The notes under the pieces: generated by a model
The model's database searches: none
What the model was told of the DNA's origin: nothing
The model's input: the letters and a program-made list of their open reading frames with translations, nothing else
NCBI GenBank assembly: GCA_947489525.1
Contig: CANLDW010000003.1
Location: 310,001-374,000 of the forward strand
Source of the DNA: an uncultured Psychrobacter sp.
GTDB taxonomy: Bacteria; Pseudomonadota; Gammaproteobacteria; Pseudomonadales; Moraxellaceae
Reading direction: 5' to 3'
DNA length: 64,000 nucleotides
Made by a program: the position numbers and the translations under genes
In this document: in pieces, positions 10,494-20,162 of the stretch
How positions within the stretch are numbered: the first letter of the stretch is position 1
Layout: every line of letters starts with the position of its first letter

Positions 10494-11375
10494 ATGCGTA
10501 TTAAGACTGCTTTTTGCCTGTGCTTGCAGCCAGTACGTTTATCGTGCAACACTACTTTATTACGCTGCAATCAGTGCGGTACGGATCACAATGATGCCAT
10601 GAGTGTTAAGCTGCGCAAATTACAACGATTTAATGATGCGCAGCGCGGCGCATCGACGTTAGTCTTAGCCTTGTTCGTGGTGGTTGTCGTAGTGACCTCT
10701 ATCGTGGGCATCCTACTCGGGCACAAGATTGGTTATCAGCGCGGCTATTACTCTACGCAAAGCGAGACGGAGCGCGCAACACTCAATAGTCAACAGGCGA
10801 CAAAAGAGCTTGAAGCGCTACGCCTGAGCAGTAAAATATCGGCTAATGAAGCGGTAACGGCGAAGCAAGAGCTTGCAATAAGTCTGGCAAATTTAGATGA
10901 GCTACGTCAAAACCAGCAACAGCTGTCAATTAAGAATCAGCAAATCACACAGCTAAATAACTTATACGCTGATGTGCTTGGCAAAAAGGGGGGTATGTCT
11001 TTACGTATCCTTGGTGCTAAGATAAAACCACTTCCTGAAAACGCTTTTGAGTACGGTTTTGACGTGGCTACACTCGGCACAAATGCTACAGCCAAATCAG
11101 TTGATGTCATGCTAGTCCTACTCGATGAGGACAACTTTGTCGAAGTTCCTATAGAGCCTTCTCGTTATAGTATCAAAGGGATTGAGCGTATTAGAGGTCG
11201 CTTTGTTATGCCATCAGGGTTCAAACCAAAGCAAATCAAGTTCACCCTAAAATCTGGCGGACAAGAGGTAGAACAGTTATACGACTGGCAGCTTGGTGAT
11301 ATGGTCGACAATATGCCGCTATCCTTGATGGATGTGCCAGAGGTTGATGAAAGTCCTATCGAACCAGAAGCATAA
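10494..11375 (+). CDS. Single-pass membrane protein with coiled coil, DUF6776-like
   Basis: Function unknown. One hydrophobic segment (about residues 55-77, STLVLALFVVVVVVTSIVGI) is followed by a predicted coiled coil rich in Gln, Glu and Leu (about 90-155). A globular C-terminal part (VMLVLLDEDNFVEV, GRFVMPSGFKPKQIKFTLKS) ends in an acidic tail. This layout, and the place after argC, fit the DUF6776 proteins of Moraxellaceae and Pseudomonas. Residues 1-35 are cysteine-rich and unlike the rest, and a second ATG at 10599 (MSVKLRKLQRF) may be the true start. Neither start has a strong ribosome site. Confidence 0.7.
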   Translation: MRIKTAFCLCLQPVRLSCNTTLLRCNQCGTDHNDAMSVKLRKLQRFNDAQRGASTLVLALFVVVVVVTSIVGILLGHKIGYQRGYYSTQSETERATLNSQQATKELEALRLSSKISANEAVTAKQELAISLANLDELRQNQQQLSIKNQQITQLNNLYADVLGKKGGMSLRILGAKIKPLPENAFEYGFDVATLGTNATAKSVDVMLVLLDEDNFVEVPIEPSRYSIKGIERIRGRFVMPSGFKPKQIKFTLKSGGQEVEQLYDWQLGDMVDNMPLSLMDVPEVDESPIEPEA

Positions 11376-11606
11376 ACTCTACATATTGCGTGTTTTTTTA
11401 TGACTATCATAAGCGTCACATATTACAGGTTGTCGTTTAAGATAAGTGCGCTTATGAGCTGAGTGTTACCGTCTAGACTATCAAGGTATAGGCTGATAAA
11501 GCATAAGGCTCTCCAAGCCATAGTCCTGTTTTTATTCCATAATTAGTCGTTTTATGGTGTTATTTTACCAACTCGACCCCATTGTATTTTATAAATCCAC
11601 AATTTG

Positions 11607-12014
11607 ATGATAACGCACATGTCTTTACAAGCTAAGTCTGCCAGTTTTGACTGGCATTTTCCAAATATTCCAAACCACCGTGCTCAGGACGATGAGACGG
11701 AAGGTGAAACCGCGCCACAAGCGGATGTATTGGTTGCTGAGCCTGAAGTGGCAAAGCCGCCTATGTATGCGGTAGTCATGTATAACGATAACTATACGCC
11801 CATGGAGTTTGTGGTGTACGTGTTGCAGTCAGAGTTTCGTCACAACGTGGATACAGCGGTACAAATCATGTTGACTATTCATAATACCAGCAAAGGCATC
11901 GCTGGTATCTATCCTAAGGATATTGCCGAGACCAAAGCGAAAAAGGTCAATAGCCTTGCCCACCGCGAAGGGTATCCGCTTTTAACTCAAATAGAACCTC
12001 ATCAAGGCGAATAG
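11607..12014 (+). CDS. clpS: ClpS adaptor for ClpAP
   Basis: It binds N-degron substrates and hands them to ClpA. The conserved ClpS core is YAVVMYNDNYTPMEFVVYVLQSEF, then HNTSKGIAGIYPKDIAETKA. The N-terminal 45 residues are variable and acidic, as usual. The ORF can begin at TTG 11604, ATG 11607 or ATG 11619 (MSLQAKS), and none has a clear ribosome site. The partner clpA is next but, unlike the common tight clpS-clpA pair, is 508 bases away. Confidence 0.93.
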   Translation: MITHMSLQAKSASFDWHFPNIPNHRAQDDETEGETAPQADVLVAEPEVAKPPMYAVVMYNDNYTPMEFVVYVLQSEFRHNVDTAVQIMLTIHNTSKGIAGIYPKDIAETKAKKVNSLAHREGYPLLTQIEPHQGE

Positions 12015-12522
12015 AGTCTGTGCGTACATGCGGTCTGCTGTACATCAAAACTGCTATACACTAAGCCTCCTAACTCCTTAAAGACATGTGATTTAGACGC
12101 AAGTCAGCACTGTTATCTTGAATTTATTTCAGCAAACCTTATATAAGCTACTGTAGAAAGTAATCAGGACGCTTATTGTTCACTGTCTATTTTATCTATT
12201 ACCATACCTTGTTAGCCTCTAAACTTTATATTTGCCTCTTGCTCCTGTATTGCCAGCGTATTTTTGTACGTTGTATGCTTTGATACATTTTAGTACGTGT
12301 TAATAGATTGACTAACGCTTAGTATCGTGTTGATATAAAGACAAGAAGATAAGCTAAGTCGCAAGCTGAGCGCCGAACTTATCATTCATTACCGCTTTAT
12401 TAATAGCGCCTTCTAATAGTTTAAAACTGCCCTTGAACAATCTACCTACTGCCCTGATTTACTAACTAAGTCATTCATAAAGCTATCAAATTACAAGATA
12501 GATATAACCGTAGGAATTCTTT
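12015..12522. other. Long clpS-clpA spacer
   Basis: 508 bases without a gene. I see no intrinsic terminator for clpS. A possible clpA promoter lies near 12308-12337. The rest is AT-rich with no recognisable RNA or open frame. Confidence 0.5.
12308..12337 (+). promoter_or_regulatory. Possible clpA promoter
   Basis: TTGACT, an 18-base spacer, then GATATA (with AAAG following). It would give a leader of about 180 bases before clpA. Confidence 0.35.
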
Positions 12523-15129
12523 ATGTTAAGTCGTCATCTTGAAGTTTCTTTACGTTTAGCAATGACACTTGCGCGCCAAAAGTCGCACGAGTATCTCACT
12601 GTTGAACACTTATTACTGGCACTGCTTGAGAACACTCATGCTGCCAACACGTTAACTGCTTGCAATGCGAATGTCTCAACCCTGAGAAGTGAGCTTGAAG
12701 CTTATATAAATAAACATACACCAACGGTAGATGCGGACTCAGATCAGTCGCCGCAGCCGACTCAAAGCTTTGATCGCATTTTACAACGGGCTATTTTTCA
12801 TGTGCAGTCTATTGGCGGTGGTCGTTTGGTTGAAGGTTCAGATATCTTAGTATCCATGTTTTCAGAACACGATACGTATGCCGTTTATTTGCTCAAAAAG
12901 CAAGGCATTAGCCGTCTTGAGCTTACCCAGTATCTCTCACATGGTCAGGACAAAGAGGAGCCCTCTGAGCCGCGTGCTTCTATGACAGGCGAGCGTCGTA
13001 GTGCTTCTGAGAAAACCAGCAAAGATCCCTTGGTTGAGTTTGCTACCAACTTAAACCAGCGTGCTGCTGAAGGCAAAACGGATCCACTTATTGGTCGCGC
13101 CTCAGAGATTGAGCGTACCGCGCAGGTATTGTGCCGCCGCCGTAAAAACAATCCTTTGTTAGTTGGCGAGCCAGGGGTTGGTAAGACCTCTATTGCTGAA
13201 GGTTTGGCATGGCTTATCATCAATGATAAAGCACCAAAGCCTTTAAGTGGCTGTGTGGTTTATAGCTTAGATATAGGCTCATTGATTGCAGGTACTAAAT
13301 ACCGTGGTGATTTTGAAAAACGTATGAAATCACTCCTAGATGCGCTAAAAAAGCAGCCTAATGCTATTTTATTCATTGATGAGATTCATATGATCATCGG
13401 TGCAGGTTCTTCAATGAGCAGTAATATGGATGTATCAAACCTGATCAAGCCTGCGCTTGCTAATGCTGAGCTGCGCTGTATTGGCTCAACAACCTTTACC
13501 GAATACCGTCAAGTGTTTGAAAAGGATCATGCGCTATCACGTCGCTTCCAGAAAATTGACGTTAGAGAGCCAAGTGTCGAGGATAGTATCGATATTCTTC
13601 GTGGTCTCAAGCCGCGTTATGAAGAGTTTCATAATGTCGAATACACTGATGAAGCACTAGTGACCGCGGTAGAGTTGTCTTCTAAACACATACACGAGCG
13701 CTTTTTGCCAGATAAGGCAATCGATGTTATCGATGAAGCTGGCGCGTATAAACGTTTAGGTATTATCCCGGACGCGGACGATATCGCTGCAGAAGAGAGC
13801 TTTATTGCTACTTTGGATAAAGATTTTGAGCAGCAGATTGAAGCGGTTGACAGTGACAGTTCTGATGATTCAGATGACGTTGCTTTAAGTGATAAAACTA
13901 ACGATGCTAACGATGCTGCTGTAAATAGTGCACAAAAAGATCGTGACGAGAGCGCAGTAGATGCTGAGCTCAATAGTGTCGATGATCTACAAAGCGCTAC
14001 TGACTTTAGACGTGGGGATGATGCGAGAGCACCGATAAAAATCGATGTTGCTGATATCGAGGCAATTATCGCCAAGCTTGCGCGCATTCCGCCCAAAGCC
14101 GTATCTAGTGATGACAAGAGCATTCTTGAGCACTTAGATCGCGATCTTAAGCATCTGGTCTTTGGACAAGATGAAGCAATTGCGACGTTGGCTGATGCCA
14201 TTAAGCTATCACGCGCTGGTCTTAAAGCGCCAGATAAACCTATTGGCTCATTTATGTTTGCAGGTCCAACTGGGGTTGGTAAGACTGAAGTGTCACGTCA
14301 GTTAGCTAACTTACTAGGGGTTGAGTTGGTACGCTTTGATATGTCCGAGTACATGGAAGCGCATACGGCATCACGTCTAATTGGTGCGCCTCCAGGGTAT
14401 GTTGGTTTTGACCAAGGGGGTTTGCTTACCGAAAAAATCAATCAGCATCCGCATTGCGTGCTGTTGCTTGATGAGATTGAAAAAGCGCATCCCGATGTCT
14501 TTAACTTGTTATTACAAGTCATGGATCATGGTACGCTGACCGATAATAATGGCCGTGTTGCTGTATTCAAACATGTGATTATCATTATGACAACTAACGT
14601 CGGTGCGGAAAGTATAAGCCGCTCATCAATGGGCTTTACTCAGCAAGATCACAGCCGTGATAATACAGAAGCGCTAAAGCGGGTGTTCACGCCTGAATTC
14701 CGTAACCGTTTGGATGCGATTATTCAGTTCAACGCGCTTGATCCTTCTATTGTGGTTTCGGTCGTTGATAAGTTCTTAGTTGAGCTACAAGTACAGCTCG
14801 ATGATAAGCAAGTGACCTTGGAGATCGATGATGATGTCCGTGATTACTTAGCTAAAAAGGGCTATGATCGTCTGATGGGCGCACGTCCTATGCAGCGTCT
14901 GATTCAAGACGAGATCAAAAAACCGCTTGCCAGTATGATTTTATTTGGTGATTTGGTCAATGGCGGTGTCGTACATCTAACACTTGAGCCTGAGGACCAA
15001 GCTGAACAAGACACCGATACGGTCAAGCTTGATAAAGATTCAGAGAAGGGCTCGTCAGATAGTCGTATTGTTCTGACAGTCGTTGAGACTCATGAGCCGC
15101 ACTCAGATTCTGAGTCAGTCGCCAGTTAA
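12523..15129 (+). CDS. clpA: ATP-dependent Clp protease ATP-binding subunit ClpA
   Basis: A hexameric AAA+ unfoldase that feeds proteins to ClpP. An N-terminal Clp repeat domain (residues 1-145) is followed by the first AAA module, with Walker A GEPGVGKT at about 213 and FIDEIH, and the second, with GPTGVGKT at about 581 and LLDEIEKAHPDV. Length is 868 against about 758 in E. coli. Most of the excess is a low-complexity acidic insert of about 65 residues between the two modules (about 440-505, SDSSDDSDD and similar) plus an acidic C-terminal tail. AGGA precedes the ATG. A strong terminator follows. Confidence 0.97.
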   Translation: MLSRHLEVSLRLAMTLARQKSHEYLTVEHLLLALLENTHAANTLTACNANVSTLRSELEAYINKHTPTVDADSDQSPQPTQSFDRILQRAIFHVQSIGGGRLVEGSDILVSMFSEHDTYAVYLLKKQGISRLELTQYLSHGQDKEEPSEPRASMTGERRSASEKTSKDPLVEFATNLNQRAAEGKTDPLIGRASEIERTAQVLCRRRKNNPLLVGEPGVGKTSIAEGLAWLIINDKAPKPLSGCVVYSLDIGSLIAGTKYRGDFEKRMKSLLDALKKQPNAILFIDEIHMIIGAGSSMSSNMDVSNLIKPALANAELRCIGSTTFTEYRQVFEKDHALSRRFQKIDVREPSVEDSIDILRGLKPRYEEFHNVEYTDEALVTAVELSSKHIHERFLPDKAIDVIDEAGAYKRLGIIPDADDIAAEESFIATLDKDFEQQIEAVDSDSSDDSDDVALSDKTNDANDAAVNSAQKDRDESAVDAELNSVDDLQSATDFRRGDDARAPIKIDVADIEAIIAKLARIPPKAVSSDDKSILEHLDRDLKHLVFGQDEAIATLADAIKLSRAGLKAPDKPIGSFMFAGPTGVGKTEVSRQLANLLGVELVRFDMSEYMEAHTASRLIGAPPGYVGFDQGGLLTEKINQHPHCVLLLDEIEKAHPDVFNLLLQVMDHGTLTDNNGRVAVFKHVIIIMTTNVGAESISRSSMGFTQQDHSRDNTEALKRVFTPEFRNRLDAIIQFNALDPSIVVSVVDKFLVELQVQLDDKQVTLEIDDDVRDYLAKKGYDRLMGARPMQRLIQDEIKKPLASMILFGDLVNGGVVHLTLEPEDQAEQDTDTVKLDKDSEKGSSDSRIVLTVVETHEPHSDSESVAS

Positions 15130-15148
15130 TAGCTTTTTATGTTAATAC

Positions 15149-15179
15149 AAAACGGTTACTTCGGTAGCCGTTTTTTTTG
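15149..15179 (+). terminator. clpA terminator
   Basis: A nine-base-pair stem AACGGTTAC / GTAGCCGTT with one G-U pair and a stabilising TTCG loop, followed directly by a run of eight T. Confidence 0.93.
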
Positions 15180-15301
15180 TTTGATACTTAGCTTACTTAA
15201 CATTTATAACGAAATACAATCTCAATCTTTGCTACTATTCTTATTAAATAATTGTGATCAAGCAATAGATATGTATTTAAATCACTTAAATAGGATGAGC
15301 T

Positions 15302-16036
15302 ATGGAGCTGTTTGACGATACATCGACTAAAACTACGGCACAAAAAAAAGCCATTTTAGATAATGTGCGCTTGCCTGACGACTGGAAAACGGCGTTAGCA
15401 GCAGAGCTGACCTCTACAAATATGGACAATCTACGTGAGTTTTTAAAGCAAGCTTATCAAACGGATACGATTTATCCGCCAGCGCCTTTAATGTTCAATG
15501 CTCTAAACCTTACGCCGTTATCAAAAGTAAAAGTTGTCATATTAGGTCAAGACCCTTATCACGGCTCAGGGCAGGCAATGGGACTATCGTTTTCTGTACC
15601 CAAAGCCATTCCTAAACCGCCTTCACTTAATAACGTACTCAAAGAGATGGCGGATGATATCGGTACCAGCTATTCAGCGCATGGCGACTTGACGCATTGG
15701 GCAGAGCAGGGCGTACTACTCTTAAATAGCTCACTGACCGTCAAGCAAGGGGAGCCTAATAGCCATCAAAATCAGGGCTGGGAGCAATTCACTGATGCGG
15801 TCATTGACGTGGTCAACGAGCAAACTGAGCATACTGTGTTTATCTTGTGGGGCAGTAAAGCACAAAAAAAGGGTAAATATATTGATACTGATAAGCATCT
15901 GATTCTAACAGCCGTACATCCTTCACCGCTGGCAGCGAATCGCGGTGGTTTTTTTGGCTCAAAACCTTTTTCAAAAACCAATGATTATCTCGTGCAGCAT
16001 GGACAGACGCCGATTGACTGGCAATTGCCACAATAG
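15302..16036 (+). CDS. ung: Uracil-DNA glycosylase, family 1
   Basis: It removes uracil from DNA to start base excision repair. The catalytic water-activating motif GQDPYHGSGQAMGLSFSV and the minor-groove loop HPSPLAANRGGFFGS are both intact, as is LLLNSSLTV. The length of 244 is usual with a slightly longer N-terminus. AGGATGAG lies just before the ATG. The stop is only a few bases from the tadA start, so the two are probably one transcript. Confidence 0.97.
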   Translation: MELFDDTSTKTTAQKKAILDNVRLPDDWKTALAAELTSTNMDNLREFLKQAYQTDTIYPPAPLMFNALNLTPLSKVKVVILGQDPYHGSGQAMGLSFSVPKAIPKPPSLNNVLKEMADDIGTSYSAHGDLTHWAEQGVLLLNSSLTVKQGEPNSHQNQGWEQFTDAVIDVVNEQTEHTVFILWGSKAQKKGKYIDTDKHLILTAVHPSPLAANRGGFFGSKPFSKTNDYLVQHGQTPIDWQLPQ

Positions 16037-16039
16037 TTG

Positions 16040-16582
16040 ATGTCATTTATACAATTCAGTCCTTTAAACATAACTAAACATAATCATACTATTAGTGATT
16101 TGTGGTTAATCACTGATACTCAGTGGATGCATTATGCTTTAAGACTTGCACAGCAAGGAGCAGCAGCTGGAGAAGTGCCAGTAGGGGCGGTACTCGTACA
16201 TCAAGGAAGGGTTATAGGTCAAGGGTTCAACGAACCTATTGGACGTTGTGATGCTACAGCCCATGCTGAGATCGTAGCACTACGGGAGGCAGGGCAAAGG
16301 ATAGGCAACTACCGGTTACCACCACAAACGACGCTGTACGTTACGTTAGAGCCTTGTACGATGTGTATCGGCGCGCTCATACACGCACGTGTCGATAGAG
16401 TGATATATGCGACGACCGAGCCACGTGCGGGTATGCTTGGCAGCCAAATGGACTTATCGAGTCAGCCTTTTTATAACCATCAGCTATCAGTCTATAAAGG
16501 ATTGTGCCAAGAACAAAGCAGCCAGCTACTCAAAGATTTTTTTAAACAGCGGCGTCAGGCTAAAGCTAAACTTAAAGAATAA
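16040..16582 (+). CDS. tadA: tRNA-specific adenosine deaminase
   Basis: It converts adenosine 34 to inosine in tRNA-Arg(ACG). The zinc-binding and catalytic motifs are HAEIVAL (His ligand and Glu proton shuttle) and PCTMCIGAL (two Cys ligands). The core after about residue 30 matches TadA, including the typical RAGMLGS-like segment. The first 30 residues (MSFIQFSPLNI...) are extra. The frame also allows a TTG at 16037 directly abutting the ung stop. No ribosome site stands out, suggesting translation coupled to ung. Confidence 0.93.
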   Translation: MSFIQFSPLNITKHNHTISDLWLITDTQWMHYALRLAQQGAAAGEVPVGAVLVHQGRVIGQGFNEPIGRCDATAHAEIVALREAGQRIGNYRLPPQTTLYVTLEPCTMCIGALIHARVDRVIYATTEPRAGMLGSQMDLSSQPFYNHQLSVYKGLCQEQSSQLLKDFFKQRRQAKAKLKE

Positions 16583-16664
16583 CAACCCATAGACAGTTGT
16601 GCTAAGAGTTATGTTAAAGATCGCTTTAATAACTATTAGGCAGCTAGTGATTGATACAATTTTT

Positions 16665-16673
16665 TGCTATAAT
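16665..16673 (+). promoter_or_regulatory. Extended -10 promoter for cmk
   Basis: TGCTATAAT is a full extended -10 element (TGN plus TATAAT). TTGATA is present but only 11 bases upstream, so it cannot serve as the -35; extended -10 promoters do not need one. Confidence 0.55.
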
Positions 16674-16753
16674 ATCGCCCTATTTGCCTGCGATAATATT
16701 GTTCTTGGCATAACTAATTGATAACTAAGTAAATATTGATAAAAAGTGACTCT

Positions 16754-17521
16754 ATGACACCTCTTTCAGCGGATACTAATATGGTTATATCACAGGCGGG
16801 TCAGTCAGAGTCTGCTCAGCGTTATCCTGTAGTTTGTATCGATGGTCCAAGCGGTGCCGGCAAGGGCACGGTGACATGGCGTTTAGCAAAAGCTTTAGGT
16901 TATCAGCTATTAGATTCAGGAGCGCTGTACCGTATTGTTGGTCTTAAAGCACATGAAGCAGGTCTGCTTGATACTGATGAGGCGATTGATGAGAATGCAC
17001 TGCTGACATTGACACAAAGCTTACATATTGAATTTGAGCCGAATCAACGCTCAGGTCGAGTTGACATCATTGTGAATGGTGAGGGAGTAGGCGAGCAAGT
17101 ACGGAATGAGACTGTAGGCGGTTACGCTTCAAAGATAGCAATCTATCCACAGGTGCGTCAGGCTCTGCTCAAACTTCAACAAGATATGGCAACGCGATCT
17201 GGATTAGTGGCAGATGGTCGTGATATGGGTACAGTGGTATTCCCTGATGCGGATGTAAAAGTATTCTTGACTGCTAGCGCTGAGGCACGTGCTCAGCGCC
17301 GAGTAACTCAGCTTATGGATGCGGGTCAGACAGCTGATTTTGATGAGATATTAGCGACGATCAAAGCGCGCGACGAGCGTGATGAGAACCGGGAGGCTGC
17401 GCCTTCTAAGCCTGCAACAGATGCTTTAGTGATAGATAGCTCGGCACTGGATGCTAATAGCGTATATGAGCAAGTCAAAGCCTACTGTCAATCGCAAGGT
17501 ATTTGCTTTAATACTCAATAA
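16754..17521 (+). CDS. cmk: Cytidylate kinase
   Basis: It phosphorylates CMP and dCMP with ATP. The P-loop DGPSGAGKGT, the substrate segment LLDSGALYR and VADGRDMGTVVFPDA are characteristic. The order cmk-rpsA-ihfB is conserved in gammaproteobacteria. The frame also permits a TTG start at 16736; I prefer the ATG at 16754, or possibly 16781, because P-loop kinases of this family have short N-termini. No ribosome site is strong. A 20-residue hydrophilic N-terminal extension remains in any case. Confidence 0.95.
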   Translation: MTPLSADTNMVISQAGQSESAQRYPVVCIDGPSGAGKGTVTWRLAKALGYQLLDSGALYRIVGLKAHEAGLLDTDEAIDENALLTLTQSLHIEFEPNQRSGRVDIIVNGEGVGEQVRNETVGGYASKIAIYPQVRQALLKLQQDMATRSGLVADGRDMGTVVFPDADVKVFLTASAEARAQRRVTQLMDAGQTADFDEILATIKARDERDENREAAPSKPATDALVIDSSALDANSVYEQVKAYCQSQGICFNTQ

Positions 17522-17842
17522 AAACAACATATTAAGCACTATAAAGCATCGCTAAAGGTTTGATTTTAGTATAAAATTATATTAGTAACTTTATAATATG
17601 AATACAGTATAATAGTGAATACAGCGCCAATAATGGATTGCCCTTTAACTCACTAAAACATTATCAAAGGTAATCGTATAAAGACAGGTGTTGCAAATAA
17701 ACGTGCTATGCAAGGTGTTTATTAGCAACAAAGGTTTTTTTATATGACAGTATAAGATATAAAACCAGTATTTCGTTTTATACCGTCATAAATTTGATCC
17801 GTACTGTGCTGGACAGGCTACGGCTATACAAAGGTAGATATA
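17522..17842 (+). promoter_or_regulatory. rpsA leader with hairpins
   Basis: A 321-base region before rpsA. Two TATAAT boxes (17592 and 17608) lie without good -35 elements. A 12-base-pair stem with one mismatch (TTGCAAATAAAC at 17691-17702, GTTTATTAGCAA at 17717-17728) is followed six bases later by seven T, like a terminator. A second stem pairs TATGACAGTATAA (17743-17755) with TTATACCGTCATA (17778-17790), one mismatch. It overlaps an alternative stem TATAAAAC / GTTTTATA (17758-17765 with 17775-17782). CAAAGGT occurs at 17665, 17729 and 17829, the last being the rpsA ribosome site. S1 is known to repress its own translation through its leader in E. coli; that this leader does the same is inferred. 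Confidence 0.5.
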
Positions 17843-19531
17843 ATGGAATCATTTGCTGAACTATTTGAAGCGAGCATCGAAGAAACAGGTCTGGATATTG
17901 AGCGTGGCTCAGTTATTACAGGTTCTGTCGTGGCCATCGATAATGACTGGATCACCGTTGATACTGGTCTTAAATCTGAAGGTATTGTCGCTCGTGAAGA
18001 GTTTTTAAGCGAAGAAGGCGAACTTGAAGTTGAAGTTGGCGACACAGTTGACGTTGTGGTAGAAGCCGTTGATAACGGTATGGGTCAAACCTTGCTATCA
18101 CGTGAAAAAGCCAAGCGCGTCGAGACTTGGAATTTCCTTGAAAAAATTGCTGATAATGACGAGATTGTCAAAGGTGTTATCTCAAGTAAAGTAAAAGGCG
18201 GTTTTACTGTTGATATCGGTTCAGTACGCGCGTTCTTACCAGGTTCACTAGTAGACGTACGTCCTATCCGTGATACGACGCATCTTGAAGGTAAAGAGCT
18301 TGAGTTTAAAGTCATTAAGCTTGACCAAAAGCGTAACAACGTTGTGGTTAGTCGCCGCGCGGTTATGGAAGCTGAAAATTCAGCTGAGCGCGAAGAGCTG
18401 CTAAACAAGCTTGAAGAAGGTATCGAGATCGAAGGTATCGTCAAAAACCTTACTGATTACGGTGCATTCGTTGATCTTGGTGGTATCGATGGTCTATTAC
18501 ACATCACTGATATGGCATGGCGCCGCATCAAGCATCCATCAGAAGTGGTTGAAGTCGGTCAAGACCTAAAGGTTAAAGTGTTGAAATTTGACCGTGAACG
18601 TAACCGCGTAAGCTTAGGTCTTAAGCAGTTAGGTACTGATCCTTGGGATGATGTTGCTGGTGAATACCCAGTAGGAAGTGTGGTAAAAGCACGCGTTACT
18701 AACTTAACAGACTATGGTTGTTTTGCTGAGATATCTGAAGGTATCGAAGGTCTAGTCCACGTATCAGAGATGGATCACACGAATAAAAATATCCATCCGT
18801 CAAAAGTGGTACAAGTGGGTGACGAGATTGAAGTTATGATCCTTGATATCGACGAAGAACGTCGCCGTATCAGCTTAGGTATCAAGCAAACTCTAGCAAA
18901 TCCATGGGAAGAGTTTGATAAAAAGCATGAGCGCGGTGATAAGATTACGGGTACGATTAAGTCAATCACTGACTTTGGTATCTTTATCGGTCTAGACGGT
19001 GGTATCGATGGTCTGGTTCACCTCTCTGATATCTCTTGGAACGAGACCGGCGAAGACGCTATCCGCAATTACAATAAAGGCGATACCGTAGAAGCTATGG
19101 TACTGTCTGTGGATGCAGAAGCAAACCGTATCAGCTTAGGTATCAAGCAGCTAAGCTCAGATCCGTTTAACGAGTACCTAGTAAATAACGATCGCGGTGC
19201 TATCGTCAACGGTAAAGTTAAAGAAGTTGACGCTAAAGGTGCAACGATTGAGCTTGCTGACGAAGTTGAAGCGTACTTACGGGCTTCAGAGATTCAACGT
19301 GACCGTGTCGAAGACGCGACCAAGCATTTGAGCGTTGGTGATGATGTTGAAGCAAAAATCATCAGTGTTGATCGCAAAACTCGTAACATCAACTTATCAA
19401 TCAAATCTAAAGACGAAGCAGAAGAGCGTCAAGCGATTAAAGATCTTGGTGGTGCTGGTACTACAGCTGCAGCCGGTTCTGATGCGCAGCCAAAAACGAT
19501 TGGTGACTTGATCAAAGAGCAAATGCAGTAA
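17843..19531 (+). CDS. rpsA: 30S ribosomal protein S1
   Basis: The large RNA-binding ribosomal protein needed to load mRNAs with weak or structured ribosome sites. Six S1 repeats run through its 562 residues. The central and later ones end in the family pattern RISLGIKQL (for example [31 protein letters not shown]). Length matches proteobacterial S1. CAAAGG lies about eight bases before the ATG. Codons look strongly adapted, as expected for a highly expressed gene. Its terminator follows. Confidence 0.98.
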   Translation: MESFAELFEASIEETGLDIERGSVITGSVVAIDNDWITVDTGLKSEGIVAREEFLSEEGELEVEVGDTVDVVVEAVDNGMGQTLLSREKAKRVETWNFLEKIADNDEIVKGVISSKVKGGFTVDIGSVRAFLPGSLVDVRPIRDTTHLEGKELEFKVIKLDQKRNNVVVSRRAVMEAENSAEREELLNKLEEGIEIEGIVKNLTDYGAFVDLGGIDGLLHITDMAWRRIKHPSEVVEVGQDLKVKVLKFDRERNRVSLGLKQLGTDPWDDVAGEYPVGSVVKARVTNLTDYGCFAEISEGIEGLVHVSEMDHTNKNIHPSKVVQVGDEIEVMILDIDEERRRISLGIKQTLANPWEEFDKKHERGDKITGTIKSITDFGIFIGLDGGIDGLVHLSDISWNETGEDAIRNYNKGDTVEAMVLSVDAEANRISLGIKQLSSDPFNEYLVNNDRGAIVNGKVKEVDAKGATIELADEVEAYLRASEIQRDRVEDATKHLSVGDDVEAKIISVDRKTRNINLSIKSKDEAEERQAIKDLGGAGTTAAAGSDAQPKTIGDLIKEQMQ

Positions 19532-19554
19532 TCTAGCTCTCTTACGATTTCAAT

Positions 19555-19588
19555 AATAAAAAAAAGCGACTGAGGTCGCTTTTTTTTA
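19555..19588. terminator. rpsA terminator
   Basis: AAAAAGCGAC, loop TGAG, GTCGCTTTTT with a run of eight T. A run of A on the left side would let it also stop transcription from the right. Confidence 0.93.
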
Positions 19589-19606
19589 CGTTGACTTTAT
19601 AGTTAA

Positions 19607-19820
19607 TCAATTGAATATAAATACTTTTTTGTCTCGGTAGTCAAAGTTTGATTCCCATTCAAAATAATATCCGTTATTATTTGCAACGTTGAGTAACCAG
19701 AGGTAAGCTGTTACCAACGTATAAAAGTTACTTCGTTTTACTTTAAAAGATGGTGTTTGGTTTTGGGTATTTAGCACATAGTCTGCGGTAATCGATACTA
19801 TACACGGAATCAAAATATCA
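19607..19820 (-). pseudogene. Possible gene remnant antisense to the ihfB leader
   Basis: On the minus strand a frame is open from inside ihfB down to a TGA at 19607. Its last 57 codons, from a GTG at 19777, are protein-like and rich in aromatic residues (NFYTLVTAYLWLL, GYYFEWESNFDYRDK). There is no ribosome site, and I do not recognise the family. It could be the 3' end of a lost gene, a small unknown protein or chance. It ends next to the rpsA terminator, which could serve both directions. Confidence 0.2.
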
Positions 19821-19853
19821 TTGTAATCATTTATGAATAAGGCAATTGTCACG

Positions 19854-20162
19854 ATGCAGCAAGCAATTAATAAATCTGAATTTATCAATAATTTAAGTGC
19901 AAACTGTGAAAATATGGCTGAAACAGTTGTTGATGATGCAGTACGCGAGATACTAAATTTGATGACGCATACGCTAGCAAATGATGGAAGAGTGGAGGTA
20001 CGAGGGTTTGGCAGTTTTTGTCTTCATCATCGCCGTGCCCGCGTAGGACGTAATCCTAAAACAGGCGAAAGCGTTCCTGTGCCTGCAAAGGCTATCCCTC
20101 ACTTTAAGCCTGGTAAAGCACTGCGAGAAGCGGTCAATGATAAGGTAGTACAAACTAGCTGA
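19854..20162 (+). CDS. ihfB: Integration host factor beta subunit
   Basis: The beta half of IHF, which bends DNA sharply at specific sites. It has [38 protein letters not shown] (the DNA-binding arm with the intercalating proline region) and PHFKPGKALREAV, all typical of IHF-beta rather than HU. I use ATG 19854 because homologues start just before the KSE motif and AAGG is 11 bases upstream; an in-frame ATG at 19833 would add seven residues. The position after rpsA is conserved. Confidence 0.93.
   Translation: MQQAINKSEFINNLSANCENMAETVVDDAVREILNLMTHTLANDGRVEVRGFGSFCLHHRRARVGRNPKTGESVPVPAKAIPHFKPGKALREAVNDKVVQTS

Noticed and set aside
13629..14201. 190-residue minus-strand frame inside clpA
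   Set aside because: Serine-rich and low-complexity, it is the shadow of the acidic linker codons on the other strand, and clpA is certain.
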